A DNA stretch of 8,915 nucleotides, taken from the NCBI GenBank assembly GCA_027028805.1, contig JALVHX010000200.1, positions 1 through 8,915 on the forward strand, given 5' to 3'. Position 1 is the stretch's first letter; every line of letters starts with the position of its first letter. Source of the DNA: Desulfurococcales archaeon. Lineage in GTDB: Archaea; Thermoproteota; Thermoprotei_A; Sulfolobales; Desulfurococcaceae. A program made the translations under genes and the position numbers. This document shows, piece by piece, positions 1 through 6,692 of this stretch. Under the pieces are notes generated by a model that did no database searches, was not told where the DNA came from, and worked only from the letters and a program-made list of their open reading frames with translations.

Positions 1-325
1 AATACTTCTTGATCAACGGGCTCCTCTCTATCTCTGAGAGCCTTGTAAGAGCCCCTATTGCTATGTAGCCGCCCTTCTCCTCTATGCCGCGGAGCCCGGG
101 GATCCGCTTTATATTTACTATGTGGCGCGGCCTTAGCAGGCCGTATTTCATGTATACCAGTAGATCCGTTCCCCCAGCAAGTATCTTGGCATCTCCTCCG
201 AGCTCGTCGAGAAGCCTCAGCGCCTCCTTCAGGCTATGGGGCTCATGGTAGGTGAAGCTTGGAAGGATATGCGTGTTTGATCGATTAATGTCGAGCCTCG
301 GGCCCGGGCTTATCCTGGGAGACAC
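1..325 (-). CDS. FAD-binding (medium) subunit of a molybdenum hydroxylase, N-terminal part, cut by window edge
   Basis: The 108 visible residues match the N-terminus of the CoxM/CutM/XdhB-type flavoprotein subunit, which carries electrons from the [2Fe-2S] subunit of a molybdenum hydroxylase to an acceptor via FAD. The segment ILAGGTDLLVYMK (residues 48-60) corresponds to the family's FAD diphosphate-binding AGGT/Q-DLL motif, and IAIGALT (88-94) to the second FAD motif. The start is GTG at 325, directly after the TAG of the large-subunit gene. GAGGTGA lies 7 bases before it, and there is no other ATG, GTG or TTG before the conserved FTYHEPHSLKEAL segment. This leaves about 20 residues more than usual before the first conserved strand. 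The remaining two-thirds, including the CO dehydrogenase flavoprotein C-terminal domain, lie off the left edge. It is co-transcribed with the large subunit. The family is clear; the substrate is not. Confidence 0.9.
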   Translation of the reverse strand, partial: MSPRISPGPRLDINRSNTHILPSFTYHEPHSLKEALRLLDELGGDAKILAGGTDLLVYMKYGLLRPRHIVNIKRIPGLRGIEEKGGYIAIGALTRLSEIERSPLIKKY

Positions 326-2683
326 CTAGTGTTCACCTCTCCTCTTCTTCAGTGCCGAGAGAATCTTCTCCGGCGTTATTGGGAGCTCGTAGAACCTTAT
401 CCCTATGGCGTTATAGATCGCGTTGGCTACCGCGGCGGCCACGGGGTTCTTGGCCGCCTCCCCCAGCCCCTTGGCTCCATGGGGTCCTGTGGGCTCCCAT
501 GTATCCGCGAATATCACGTGGAACTCCTCGGGCCTCGGAGCATCCTGGGCTGTCGGTATCTTGTAGTCCACTATGGCTCCCCTATTCATCAGCTCTCCTG
601 TGACTGGATCATAGGGCGTGTCCTCGAGCACGGCCATGCTCCATCCCTGGACGAAGCCTCCATGCAGCTGTCCCTCAGCTAGCCCCGGGTTTATCACCGT
701 GCCCGCGTCTGCTCCCGCAACCACGCGGACAGGCCTCACGATCCCTGTCTCGGTGTCGACTTCTACCTCTACGAAGTAGACCGTGTATGCTGGGGGTGCG
801 GCTGGTGCGCGGTATGTTACCGCGGCCATTATTGTTCCCCAGTTCCTCTGCCACGCTATCCGGGCCACCTCGCCGACGGTTATCTTTTTCTCAGGCATAC
901 CGTCAACGTATATGACTCCGTCACCTATCTCCTCGTCGGGCTCTATGACGAGTCCCTCGGGCGTGGCTATGTCTCCGAGGATCCTGGCGGCGTATTCTAG
1001 GAGCTTTCTCTTAACTATTAGGGCGGCCCGTCTCGCGGCTTCTCCCCCAACGTATACTCCGCGAGATGCGTGGGTGCATACATCGTAGGGGGTTGTCTCG
1101 GTGTCGCTCCATACTATGTTGACCCTGTTCAGGGGCACGCCGATCGTGTCGGCTATTATCTTTGCATGCGCATCAAGTGTTCCTCCGCCGTGATCCTGGA
1201 GGGCTGTTATATAGTCTATTGTGCCATCCTCGTTGACCTTTATGATCGCCCCTGTATAGTCTATCACTGTCCCGGAGAGGGGGCCCCCCGCGCCGGATGT
1301 ATGGAAGCCCCGGGCCATCCCTATGCCGCGCCTATATCTCCCCCGCTTCTCCCGCGGCGAGCCCCGGCGGCTCCACCCTATTATCTCAGCCCCCTTCTTC
1401 ACGAGGTATGGGACGCCGTCGCTTCTAACGGTTGATCTAACTGTTGGGCCCTGGCCCCAGAAAATGTCTCCGCGGCCGACATAGTTTTTCAGCCTGAGCT
1501 CGAGGGGATCCATGCCGAGCTCCTCGGCTAGCTCGTCGATAACCGTCTCAACAGCCCATGTTACCTGGGGGTTGCCGTATCCCCTGAAGGCGCATGACGG
1601 AACCTTGTTCGTGTACACCGCTATTCCACGATACCTTATGTTTCTCCACTTGTAGAGCGACACAAACCAGCCAAGCGCTGTGCCTAGGAGGGGGTAGGCC
1701 TGTATCTGGTGCGCGCCTATATCCATTATATTTATAAGCTCTCCCGCGACCAGTGTCCCGTCTCGCCTAGCCCCGGCTCTTAGGTGCAGCCTCATCTGAT
1801 AGCTACTGTGCTCGTATATATCCTCCTCTCTCGTCAGGCTTATCTTGACGGGTCTGTGCGCCTTGAGGGCTAGGGCTGTGGCTACGAGTATAACGGGGTT
1901 GACCTGTATGCTTGATCCGAAGGAGCCCCCGATGGGGAGCTTCTTCACGTTTACGCGGGACATGGGGATATCGAAGACCTGTGATATCAGTATCCTGGTG
2001 TTATGAATGGTCTGCGTCGTAGCCCATACGGTCACGCCTCCCCCGGGCTCAGGCTTCACTATGGCCGTCTTCGTCTCGAGCTGGAAATGGTATCTTCTAT
2101 TAGTGTTGAAAACCCTCTCGATAACCACGTCGGCTTCACTGAACCCCTTCTCGGGATCACCCTCCACGTATTCCCTGGTTGCCGCTATGTTTCCCTCAAC
2201 CCTTATCCTCTTTTTACCAAACAATATCTCGTCGTATAGCCTGGGCGCGTCGGGAGCCATGGCCTCGTCCACGCCGAGGACGTGGGGGAGAGGCCTCCAC
2301 TTAACCCTTAGTGCCTCGAGAGCTCGCTGGGCCCTCTCCTCGCTTGGAGCCGCCACCGCCGCCACGTATTCGCCGACGAACCTTGGGTGATCTGTGAGCA
2401 CTCTCCAGTCCTTATAGTTAACCTCGTCCACGCTCACGAGCCGTATGTTGAAGAGCTTGTCCGGCACCTCCCACGGGGTCACCACGACGGCGCCCATGGC
2501 CTCGGCCGCCGATGTATCTATGCTCTCCACTATGGCGTGTGGATAAATACTCTTTAGTATCCTGCCGTACAGCATGCCCGGCAACGAGATATCGCTTGCA
2601 TAGAGGGCTCTTCCAGAAGCCTTGGCGTATCCGTCGTGTCTCCCGGTTCTCCTCCCTATATAGTGGAAGCCCTCTCTAGACAA
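326..2683 (-). CDS. Molybdopterin-binding large subunit, xanthine dehydrogenase/aldehyde oxidase family
   Basis: Catalytic subunit of a cytoplasmic molybdenum hydroxylase that inserts water-derived oxygen into an aldehyde, purine, aromatic-CoA or similar substrate. Counting from GTG 2704, the a/b hammerhead domain is at about 13-145 (GRALYASDI at 31-39). The molybdopterin-binding domains follow, with GGSFGSS (259-265), CAFRGYGNPQ (371-380), QDHGGGTLDAH (503-513) and GLGEAAKNP (746-754); Glu749 of this last motif is the expected catalytic base. The length (785-792 residues) is normal for a stand-alone large subunit. I prefer the TTG at 2683 (785 residues) because GGAGGAG lies exactly 7 bases upstream; GTG at 2704 has no such site. 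CAFRGYGNPQ is unlike the AYRCSFR loop of form I CO dehydrogenase, so this is not a classical CoxL. The FAD subunit follows immediately. Family assignment is firm; the substrate cannot be read from the sequence. Confidence 0.93.
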   Translation of the reverse strand: MSREGFHYIGRRTGRHDGYAKASGRALYASDISLPGMLYGRILKSIYPHAIVESIDTSAAEAMGAVVVTPWEVPDKLFNIRLVSVDEVNYKDWRVLTDHPRFVGEYVAAVAAPSEERAQRALEALRVKWRPLPHVLGVDEAMAPDAPRLYDEILFGKKRIRVEGNIAATREYVEGDPEKGFSEADVVIERVFNTNRRYHFQLETKTAIVKPEPGGGVTVWATTQTIHNTRILISQVFDIPMSRVNVKKLPIGGSFGSSIQVNPVILVATALALKAHRPVKISLTREEDIYEHSSYQMRLHLRAGARRDGTLVAGELINIMDIGAHQIQAYPLLGTALGWFVSLYKWRNIRYRGIAVYTNKVPSCAFRGYGNPQVTWAVETVIDELAEELGMDPLELRLKNYVGRGDIFWGQGPTVRSTVRSDGVPYLVKKGAEIIGWSRRGSPREKRGRYRRGIGMARGFHTSGAGGPLSGTVIDYTGAIIKVNEDGTIDYITALQDHGGGTLDAHAKIIADTIGVPLNRVNIVWSDTETTPYDVCTHASRGVYVGGEAARRAALIVKRKLLEYAARILGDIATPEGLVIEPDEEIGDGVIYVDGMPEKKITVGEVARIAWQRNWGTIMAAVTYRAPAAPPAYTVYFVEVEVDTETGIVRPVRVVAGADAGTVINPGLAEGQLHGGFVQGWSMAVLEDTPYDPVTGELMNRGAIVDYKIPTAQDAPRPEEFHVIFADTWEPTGPHGAKGLGEAAKNPVAAAVANAIYNAIGIRFYELPITPEKILSALKKRRGEH

Positions 2684-2690
2684 AACACAG

Positions 2691-2697
2691 CTCCTCC
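2691..2697 (-). promoter_or_regulatory. Ribosome-binding site deciding the TTG start of the molybdenum hydroxylase gene
   Basis: On the minus strand GGAGGAG is followed by 7 bases (CTGTGTT) and TTG at 2683. The same spacing recurs before most genes here, so it argues for TTG over the upstream GTG at 2704, which would place the site inside the coding region. Confidence 0.65.
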
Positions 2698-2721
2698 AGA
2701 ACACGGGTTTCCGGGGAGGGC

Positions 2722-2745
2722 GCCGGGAAACAAGTGTTTCCCGGC
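2722..2745. repeat. Perfect inverted repeat, 11-base arms, in the leader/promoter of the molybdenum hydroxylase gene
   Basis: The plus strand reads GCCGGGAAACA (2722-2732), AG, then TGTTTCCCGGC (2735-2745). The arms are exact reverse complements. The repeat sits 39 bases before the TTG start and just downstream of a TATA-like box, where transcription would be expected to begin. It could be a dimeric-regulator operator or, if transcribed, a 10-base-pair hairpin with a four-base loop in the leader. There is no T-run after it, so it is a poor terminator. Confidence 0.7.
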
Positions 2746-2752
2746 CGCAACG

Positions 2753-2760
2753 ATATATTT
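2753..2760 (-). promoter_or_regulatory. Possible archaeal TATA box for the molybdenum hydroxylase operon
   Basis: The minus strand reads AAATATAT, an AT-rich island in GC-rich DNA, preceded by the purine-rich GATAG. A start about 25 bases downstream would fall near 2730, inside the inverted repeat, leaving a leader of roughly 45 bases with the ribosome-binding site. TTTTTAAG at 2778-2785 is a second candidate box, but it may instead be the T-run of a terminator. Confidence 0.5.
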
Positions 2761-2780
2761 CTATCTAGGCGGAGGTGCTT

Positions 2781-2801
2781 AAAAACAGGCCTGCCCGGCC
2801 T
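2781..2801 (-). terminator. Possible terminator after the NuoH-like gene
   Basis: On the minus strand, 23 bases after the NuoH-like stop codon, AGGCC and GGCCT can pair around a five-base loop. After one intervening G (2786) comes TTTTT (2785-2781). Archaeal termination depends mainly on T-runs, so the short stem is suggestive rather than proof. Confidence 0.4.
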
Positions 2802-2823
2802 ACACGTTGGGTCTTCGTATCCT

Positions 2824-3822
2824 CTAGGCATATACCGCCGCTATGAGCGCGAGGAACGCTAGGGGGAGCGTATACTTCCACAGCTTCCTGACAGCCTGGT
2901 CGGGCCTGTATCTCGGCATCATGTTGTCTATGACGGTTAGTATGAAGAAGACCACCAGGTACTTTACAAGCACAGTGATGACCGCTAAGGCGTAGTTGTC
3001 GGCCGGGCTGTAGGGCGCGGTGCCGCCGAGGAAGAGGAGCACGAAGACTATTGGTATAACTATTCTCTCGAGGAACAGGTTGAAGAAGGCGAGCGCAAGC
3101 CTCGGGCCACCGTACTCGGTGAAGACGCCCCAGTATATCTCTCCCTCCGCCTCGGGGAAATCAAACGGCTTTATCTCGAGGACAGCCATCATCGCCACGA
3201 AGCCTGCGGCGAGGGCTAGAAGCATAGCCAGTGCGTCTCCAATGCTTCCCGTCCACAGCTTGTGGGCGACGAGGCTTGTTCTATAGAAGCTGTATCCGGC
3301 CCCATACCTCTTAGACGCTATTATCACGGGGACCAGGAAGCTGGCTATGTATACTGGCTCCGAGCTCGCTAGGAGCGCCAGGTAGCGTCCAACCCCGAGG
3401 CTGGTGTATGGGTTGGGCGTTGATATGCCGAGGAAGAGTATGGCGAGGCTCGACCATAGGAGGAGATAGAACAACACTATAACATCGATGTCCCCGTAGA
3501 ACGGCGCATACGCCAGCGGCGTCATCATCATAACCGCGGCGAGGGCTCCTACCCCGAGAGACGCTATCAGCACGGGTGCTAGGCGGAGCGAGTACCTGGA
3601 CACCACGTCCTCCTTCATGAGGAGCTTCATGAAGTCCGCGAAGGGCTGGAGGATGCCGAGCGGTCCCGTGTAGCAGGGGCCGCGCCTATACTGGATCCTC
3701 GCCGAGACTTTTCTGGCGAACCACTGTGTCAGTATAATCATAGCTACCATGAACACGAGGCCCGGGTATAGGAGTAGCTGTATGAACCAATCAATCACAG
3801 CCATATACATGGCATCCACCAC
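2824..3822 (-). CDS. nuoH: NuoH/MbhM-like membrane subunit of an energy-converting complex
   Basis: This is the eight-helix membrane subunit that links the peripheral redox arm to the ion-pumping membrane arm in complex I, membrane-bound hydrogenases and Mbx/Mbs. Counting from GTG 3831, diagnostic motifs are RIQYRRGPCYTGPLGILQPF (45-64) followed by ADFMKLLMKE (65-74), EIKPFDFPEAEGEI (219-232), TEYGG (238-242) and MPRYRPDQ (305-312) with a KLWKYTLP segment. The rest is mostly hydrophobic helices, and the length (about 332) is normal. The first in-frame GTG (3831) overlaps the GGAGGTGG ribosome-binding site, so I place the start at GTG 3822. GTG 3819 is nearly as good. It is the last gene of the operon, 25 bases after the MbhI-like gene (28 to 3819), and is followed by a possible terminator. 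Confidence 0.95.
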   Translation of the reverse strand: MVDAMYMAVIDWFIQLLLYPGLVFMVAMIILTQWFARKVSARIQYRRGPCYTGPLGILQPFADFMKLLMKEDVVSRYSLRLAPVLIASLGVGALAAVMMMTPLAYAPFYGDIDVIVLFYLLLWSSLAILFLGISTPNPYTSLGVGRYLALLASSEPVYIASFLVPVIIASKRYGAGYSFYRTSLVAHKLWTGSIGDALAMLLALAAGFVAMMAVLEIKPFDFPEAEGEIYWGVFTEYGGPRLALAFFNLFLERIVIPIVFVLLFLGGTAPYSPADNYALAVITVLVKYLVVFFILTVIDNMMPRYRPDQAVRKLWKYTLPLAFLALIAAVYA

Positions 3823-3827
3823 CGCTA

Positions 3828-3836
3828 CCACCTCCT
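3828..3836 (-). promoter_or_regulatory. Ribosome-binding site deciding the NuoH-like start
   Basis: AGGAGGTGG on the minus strand overlaps the first in-frame GTG (3831), which therefore cannot be the start. The tandem GTG codons at 3822 and 3819 lie 5 and 8 bases downstream of it. Confidence 0.6.
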
Positions 3837-3847
3837 ATTCATGGCTC

Positions 3848-4213
3848 CTAGCCAGGCTTTATGAACACGGCGAACGCTACGAGTATAAAGAGGATTATTA
3901 GCATCCAGGCGAACCAGTCGTTCAGGACGCCTGTACCTGTTTTCTCGTAGAGGCCTTTGTGGAGCCTCGGCAGGGCTTTCCTCATGATATCCGTGAAGAC
4001 CTTTGAGATGGGCGCGGTCAACTCCTCTCCCTCATACTCCATGCCGCACATGACTATTTCATCCTTCAACCTGCTGGGACTTCTCACCTTGCTCCCGTAA
4101 AGCTTGTGGAAGAGCTTGTAGAACACTAGGTACACCACCAGCCCCGAGACGAACATGCCTGCCGAGTATATGAGCGCGAGGATATATGGGTCGTAGACGT
4201 AGCCGGCCACCAT
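3848..4213 (-). CDS. Small membrane subunit, MbhI-like (resembles the detached C-terminus of an antiporter-like subunit)
   Basis: This 121-residue protein has a hydrophobic helix at about 10-32, a charged middle and a second helix at about 99-118. The middle holds MCGMEYEGEELTAPISKVF (55-73), which resembles the C-terminal region of HyfB/HycC/NuoL-type subunits, where a Trp/Asp-Cys-Gly motif precedes a Thr-Ala/Ser-x-Phe-x-x-Pro-like stretch. In Pyrococcus Mbh a small separate subunit, MbhI, sits between the antiporter subunit MbhH and the redox genes, and this gene probably plays that role as a clamp or anchor along the membrane arm. ATG 4213 has CAGGAGGTGG six bases upstream. It lies between mnhE and the NuoH-like gene, and no MbhH homologue is next to it. 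The family assignment rests on motif resemblance and position only. NuoA was considered because of the CG motif but fits less well. Confidence 0.7.
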   Translation of the reverse strand: MVAGYVYDPYILALIYSAGMFVSGLVVYLVFYKLFHKLYGSKVRSPSRLKDEIVMCGMEYEGEELTAPISKVFTDIMRKALPRLHKGLYEKTGTGVLNDWFAWMLIILFILVAFAVFIKPG

Positions 4214-4236
4214 AGGCTTCCACCTCCTGTATACGC

Positions 4237-4740
4237 CTAGTCGAAGATCCTCTTAGCGTATTTCTCGAAAACCATTGATACGTGGCGGCGGGCTCCCTCA
4301 TCTGTTTCATCCTCTACCTTGATCCAGTGGACATACATCTTCTTCCCCTTCTCATCGATATCGACAACCACTGTTCCGGGCGTGTTTGTTATGCTGTTTG
4401 CTATAGTCGTGACCGCGTAATCGGTCTCGACGCTGTAGGGGACCCTCACTATGCCCGGCTTCATCCCCCCGGGGCTTATTATTAGTTTAACCACCTGGGC
4501 GTGGGCGCGTAGCTCTATTATAGTGAAATAGAGCACAGCGTAGACGAGCGCCCAGGCCCATCGGACGGGGCTGTAGAGCTTGCTGGGCCTCGATACCACC
4601 GCGTCTGCGAAGAGGAGGCCCACTATGAAGGAGGCCGCGAAACCGATCACGGCCTCGAAGAGGCTCCACGAGCCCGTGTATACCAGGTACAGTATTGTTA
4701 GGGGGACAGCCAGCGCCGCCGCCTTCGCCGCACGCCCCAT
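4237..4740 (-). CDS. mnhE: MnhE/MrpE (MbhA-like) cation antiporter-type subunit
   Basis: Subunit of the Mrp-type sodium/proton translocation module. The 167-residue protein has two or three N-terminal membrane segments (about 7-82) and a cytoplasmic domain with the family signature: MKPGIVRVPYSVETD (93-107), ANSITNTPGTVVVDID (114-129) and a following YVHWI strand. The length is normal for MrpE. I choose ATG 4740 because GGGAGGTGA ends 7 bases upstream. The longer frame begins at GTG 4761, ahead of that site and inside the mnhC gene. The TGA of the ribosome-binding site is itself the stop codon of mnhC, a sign of translational coupling. In Pyrococcus Mbh the equivalent gene (mbhA) comes first, but here it stands where the antiporter gene mbhH would be expected. 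Confidence 0.93.
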   Translation of the reverse strand: MGRAAKAAALAVPLTILYLVYTGSWSLFEAVIGFAASFIVGLLFADAVVSRPSKLYSPVRWAWALVYAVLYFTIIELRAHAQVVKLIISPGGMKPGIVRVPYSVETDYAVTTIANSITNTPGTVVVDIDEKGKKMYVHWIKVEDETDEGARRHVSMVFEKYAKRIFD

Positions 4741-4747
4741 CCCAGCA

Positions 4748-4756
4748 TCACCTCCC
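4748..4756 (-). promoter_or_regulatory. Ribosome-binding site deciding the mnhE start
   Basis: GGGAGGTGA on the minus strand contains the mnhC stop codon TGA and lies 7 bases before ATG 4740. It rules out the longer GTG start at 4761. Confidence 0.7.
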
Positions 4757-5167
4757 TCCACCGCTCCTGATGCGTTGCTCTATAAGCCTCACATCGAGCG
4801 TCCCATATTTACGGTAGAGGAGCATGGCTATATAGCTTAGAAATATGAGCACCGCGAGCCCTATCACTATAGCCGTAACCACCAGTACCTGCGGCAACGG
4901 ATCCACAGCCTCCTCCGCGAACCTGGCCAGGCTCTCCGTGCCGGCCTCGGGGTGATGCGTGAACGATACTCCGGGGAACACGGGGGGCTTTATAACGCCG
5001 CTCTTCACTCCTATCAGCACCGCCAGGATGTTCCCTGTGTCGCTGAGTATGCTGAGCATTATCAGTTTCTTCAACAGGTTAGGCCTAGTGGCCATCCCGT
5101 ATAACGACAGCACTATCACTGCTATCGTTACAACGTATATATAGCTCCACACGAGCTCGGCTATCAC
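4748..5167 (-). CDS. mnhC: MnhC/MrpC (MbhG-like, NuoK-type) membrane subunit
   Basis: NuoK-type subunit of the Mrp-like membrane arm. It has three membrane helices, at about 7-25, 36-55 and 93-117. The family signature is visible as LLKKLIMLSILSDTGNIL (31-48) and DPLPQVLVVTAIVIGLA (89-105). The length (139) is a little above the usual MnhC size because of the loop at 60-88 and a charged C-terminal tail. It starts with GTG 5167, overlapping the TGA of the upstream fusion gene (GTGA), with GGAGGTGA six bases before it. In Mbh/Mbx complexes this subunit is part of the route through which ion movement is coupled to electron flow. Confidence 0.93.
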   Translation of the reverse strand: MIAELVWSYIYVVTIAVIVLSLYGMATRPNLLKKLIMLSILSDTGNILAVLIGVKSGVIKPPVFPGVSFTHHPEAGTESLARFAEEAVDPLPQVLVVTAIVIGLAVLIFLSYIAMLLYRKYGTLDVRLIEQRIRSGGGR

Positions 5168-5997
5168 TCCACGTCACCTCCCTTATAGAGCTTCTCACGG
5201 GGCAACCCCATCACGAGGAAGGCTAGTGTGAGGCCCGCGGAGACGGCGAGGAACTCGGCGAGGTTCAGGAAAAGAAGGGTGCCGCTATACAGTATGTCGA
5301 GCCCCAACACGCTATATATATAGCCTGCTCCATAGCCGCTCCACGGCTTCTCCTGGTTCTGGACCAAGTACGCCCTGCCGCCATCCATGAGCCCTATTAT
5401 CGGCACCGCGATTGCCACGAACACTATAATCACCAGGCCCAGTGTCCTGAAGCCGAGAAGCCTCCCCTTGCTCCAGCCCCTATTGACCAGGAAGCCTGTG
5501 CCGAGAGCGACTATTGCGAGAAGCGTCGCGACCGCGAAGACGCTGCCGCCCTGGAAGCCGCCGCCGGGCGTTAGGTGGCCGTGGAGGGCTATCGAGGCCG
5601 CGACGACAGGTATGGCTACAAGCGTTATCCTAGTCACTGTCCTCGCTATAACGCTCATACCACGCCCCTCGATCTTCTCGCCACGCGCCGGCTTATAGCT
5701 TCTCACAAGCATCAACGCACCTATGATCGCGAAGAAGAACACGCTTGTCTCGTACACTGTATCGATTCCACGATAGTCCCATAGTATGCTCGTGACCACC
5801 TCGGGGCTTGCCGCCCACAATGCTTTTCTCTCCGCGTTATATGTTAGGGTTAGGAATTTCTCGGCCAGCCACCTGTTGTCGCTGGGCGGCGGGGCCGCGA
5901 CAAGCCCCGATGATGCTAGTAGCGCGGATAGGGCTACGAGGAGCAGAGCGGCGGCCGTCGCGATTATTATCTCTTTCAGGTCGCTCCACCGCGTCAT
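5164..5997 (-). CDS. mnhB: MbhE + MnhB/MbhF fusion, membrane subunit
   Basis: This 277-residue protein joins two modules encoded by separate genes in Pyrococcus Mbh. Residues about 8-98 are MbhE-like (equivalent to part of the MrpA C-terminus): a hydrophobic helix, a long external loop, then SPEVVTSILWDYRGIDTVYE (64-83), the counterpart of the family's VV-x-I-L-x-DYR-x-x-DT motif, and a second helix. Residues about 113-265 are MnhB-like, with HGHLTPGGGFQGGSVFA (139-155) and four membrane helices. The reading frame through the junction is open and no internal ribosome-binding site is needed, so I take it as one protein. ATG 5997 overlaps the TGA of the MbhD-like gene (ATGA), and GGAGGTGA lies 7 bases upstream. 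Confidence 0.92.
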   Translation of the reverse strand: MTRWSDLKEIIIATAAALLLVALSALLASSGLVAAPPPSDNRWLAEKFLTLTYNAERKALWAASPEVVTSILWDYRGIDTVYETSVFFFAIIGALMLVRSYKPARGEKIEGRGMSVIARTVTRITLVAIPVVAASIALHGHLTPGGGFQGGSVFAVATLLAIVALGTGFLVNRGWSKGRLLGFRTLGLVIIVFVAIAVPIIGLMDGGRAYLVQNQEKPWSGYGAGYIYSVLGLDILYSGTLLFLNLAEFLAVSAGLTLAFLVMGLPREKLYKGGDVE

Positions 5998-6293
5998 GGC
6001 TTATTCACCTCCTCTCCCGGCGGCTCCACGTGCTCGTATCTCTCTGTACGCGCGGCGACGAATAGGAAGAGGGCTGTATACATGCCCACGCCCACCGCGA
6101 CATATGCGAGGACTAGGTCTGGGGCGGCGAGCATTACGAGGGCGAGCGTGTACGCCACCGCCTGGCCCGCCGAGTATATTATCGCCTTCACCAGGTCCCG
6201 CTCAACCAGCGTCTTATAGGTCAGTATCAATGCATAGGTCATGAACAACGCGAGCAACCACGTGCATGGGCTGAGGCCGAGTATCTCGTACAA
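5994..6293 (-). CDS. mbhD: MbhD-like (DUF4040) membrane subunit, TTG start
   Basis: This 99-residue, three-helix protein is equivalent to a segment of the MrpA C-terminal region (DUF4040). In Mbh and Mbx it is a separate small subunit. The core is AIIYSAGQAVAYTLALVMLA (37-56) followed by APDLVLAYVAVGVGMYTALF (57-76), matching the family's LAAPDVVLAY-x-x-VG signature. The start codon is TTG at 6293. GGGGAGGTGA ends 9 bases upstream and contains the stop codon of mnhG, so the two are tightly linked. The next ATG (codon 18) would remove most of the first helix. The gene overlaps the following fusion gene by four bases. Confidence 0.9.
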   Translation of the reverse strand: MYEILGLSPCTWLLALFMTYALILTYKTLVERDLVKAIIYSAGQAVAYTLALVMLAAPDLVLAYVAVGVGMYTALFLFVAARTERYEHVEPPGEEVNKP

Positions 6294-6302
6294 GGCCCTG
6301 CT

Positions 6303-6689
6303 TCACCTCCCCTGTTTCTCCTCGTCCTCCAGGAGCTTGTTGACCACGACGGGCTCGGGGAGCACGACGCGGCCCCTGTGGGCGCCCTGGGCCAGCGCGT
6401 GGCTACCGACGGGGGCGGTCAATGCTAGGAATAATGCTGTTGTGAAAGCTATCCCGGCTATGTATAGTCTTGTCTCGCCGAGCCCATGCATGGTTAGCGC
6501 TATCATGCCGAGGCCGAGTAGTGGGTAGAAGCCTCCGCCTATCGCTCCCACCGTGGCGGCGTGGAGGCGTAGGTAGAAGTTCCTGAACCTGTTCATGCCT
6601 ATCGCCGCTATCACGTCGAGGACGCCGCCTATGAGTAGCAGCGCGGCCCCGAGATAGTATAGTATAGCGTCGACCAGCCCGGCTATCAT
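6303..6689 (-). CDS. mnhG: MnhG/MrpG (MbhC-like) antiporter-type subunit
   Basis: This is the MnhG/MrpG subunit of the Mrp-type membrane module. The 128-residue protein has three membrane helices (about 8-30, 47-68 and 75-93). It carries the family signature GMNRFRNFYLRLHAATVGAI (31-50), where the Arg-x-His-Ala is conserved, and TAPVGSHALAQGAHR (91-105). A charged tail of about 25 residues ends in EDEEKQGR. ATG 6689 lies just after the mnhF stop codon, with GGGTGA nearby upstream. It sits in the usual F-G-D order of Mbh/Mbx operons. Confidence 0.95.
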   Translation of the reverse strand: MIAGLVDAILYYLGAALLLIGGVLDVIAAIGMNRFRNFYLRLHAATVGAIGGGFYPLLGLGMIALTMHGLGETRLYIAGIAFTTALFLALTAPVGSHALAQGAHRGRVVLPEPVVVNKLLEDEEKQGR

Positions 6690-6692
6690 GGC

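Noticed and set aside
326..2683. Form I CO dehydrogenase (CoxL)
   Set aside because: The AYRCSFR active-site loop is replaced by CAFRGYGNPQ, which is the xanthine dehydrogenase/aldehyde oxidase type.
2771..2777. GGAGGTG on the plus strand, possible ribosome-binding site for a divergent gene
   Set aside because: No plus-strand start codon with a meaningful open frame follows at a suitable distance; it is a chance match in the intergenic region.
5786..6244. Plus-strand open frame of 152 codons opposite the fusion and MbhD-like genes
   Set aside because: It is rich in Arg, Pro, Ala and Ser with low complexity and lies antisense to conserved membrane subunits. Other plus-strand frames were dropped for the same reason.
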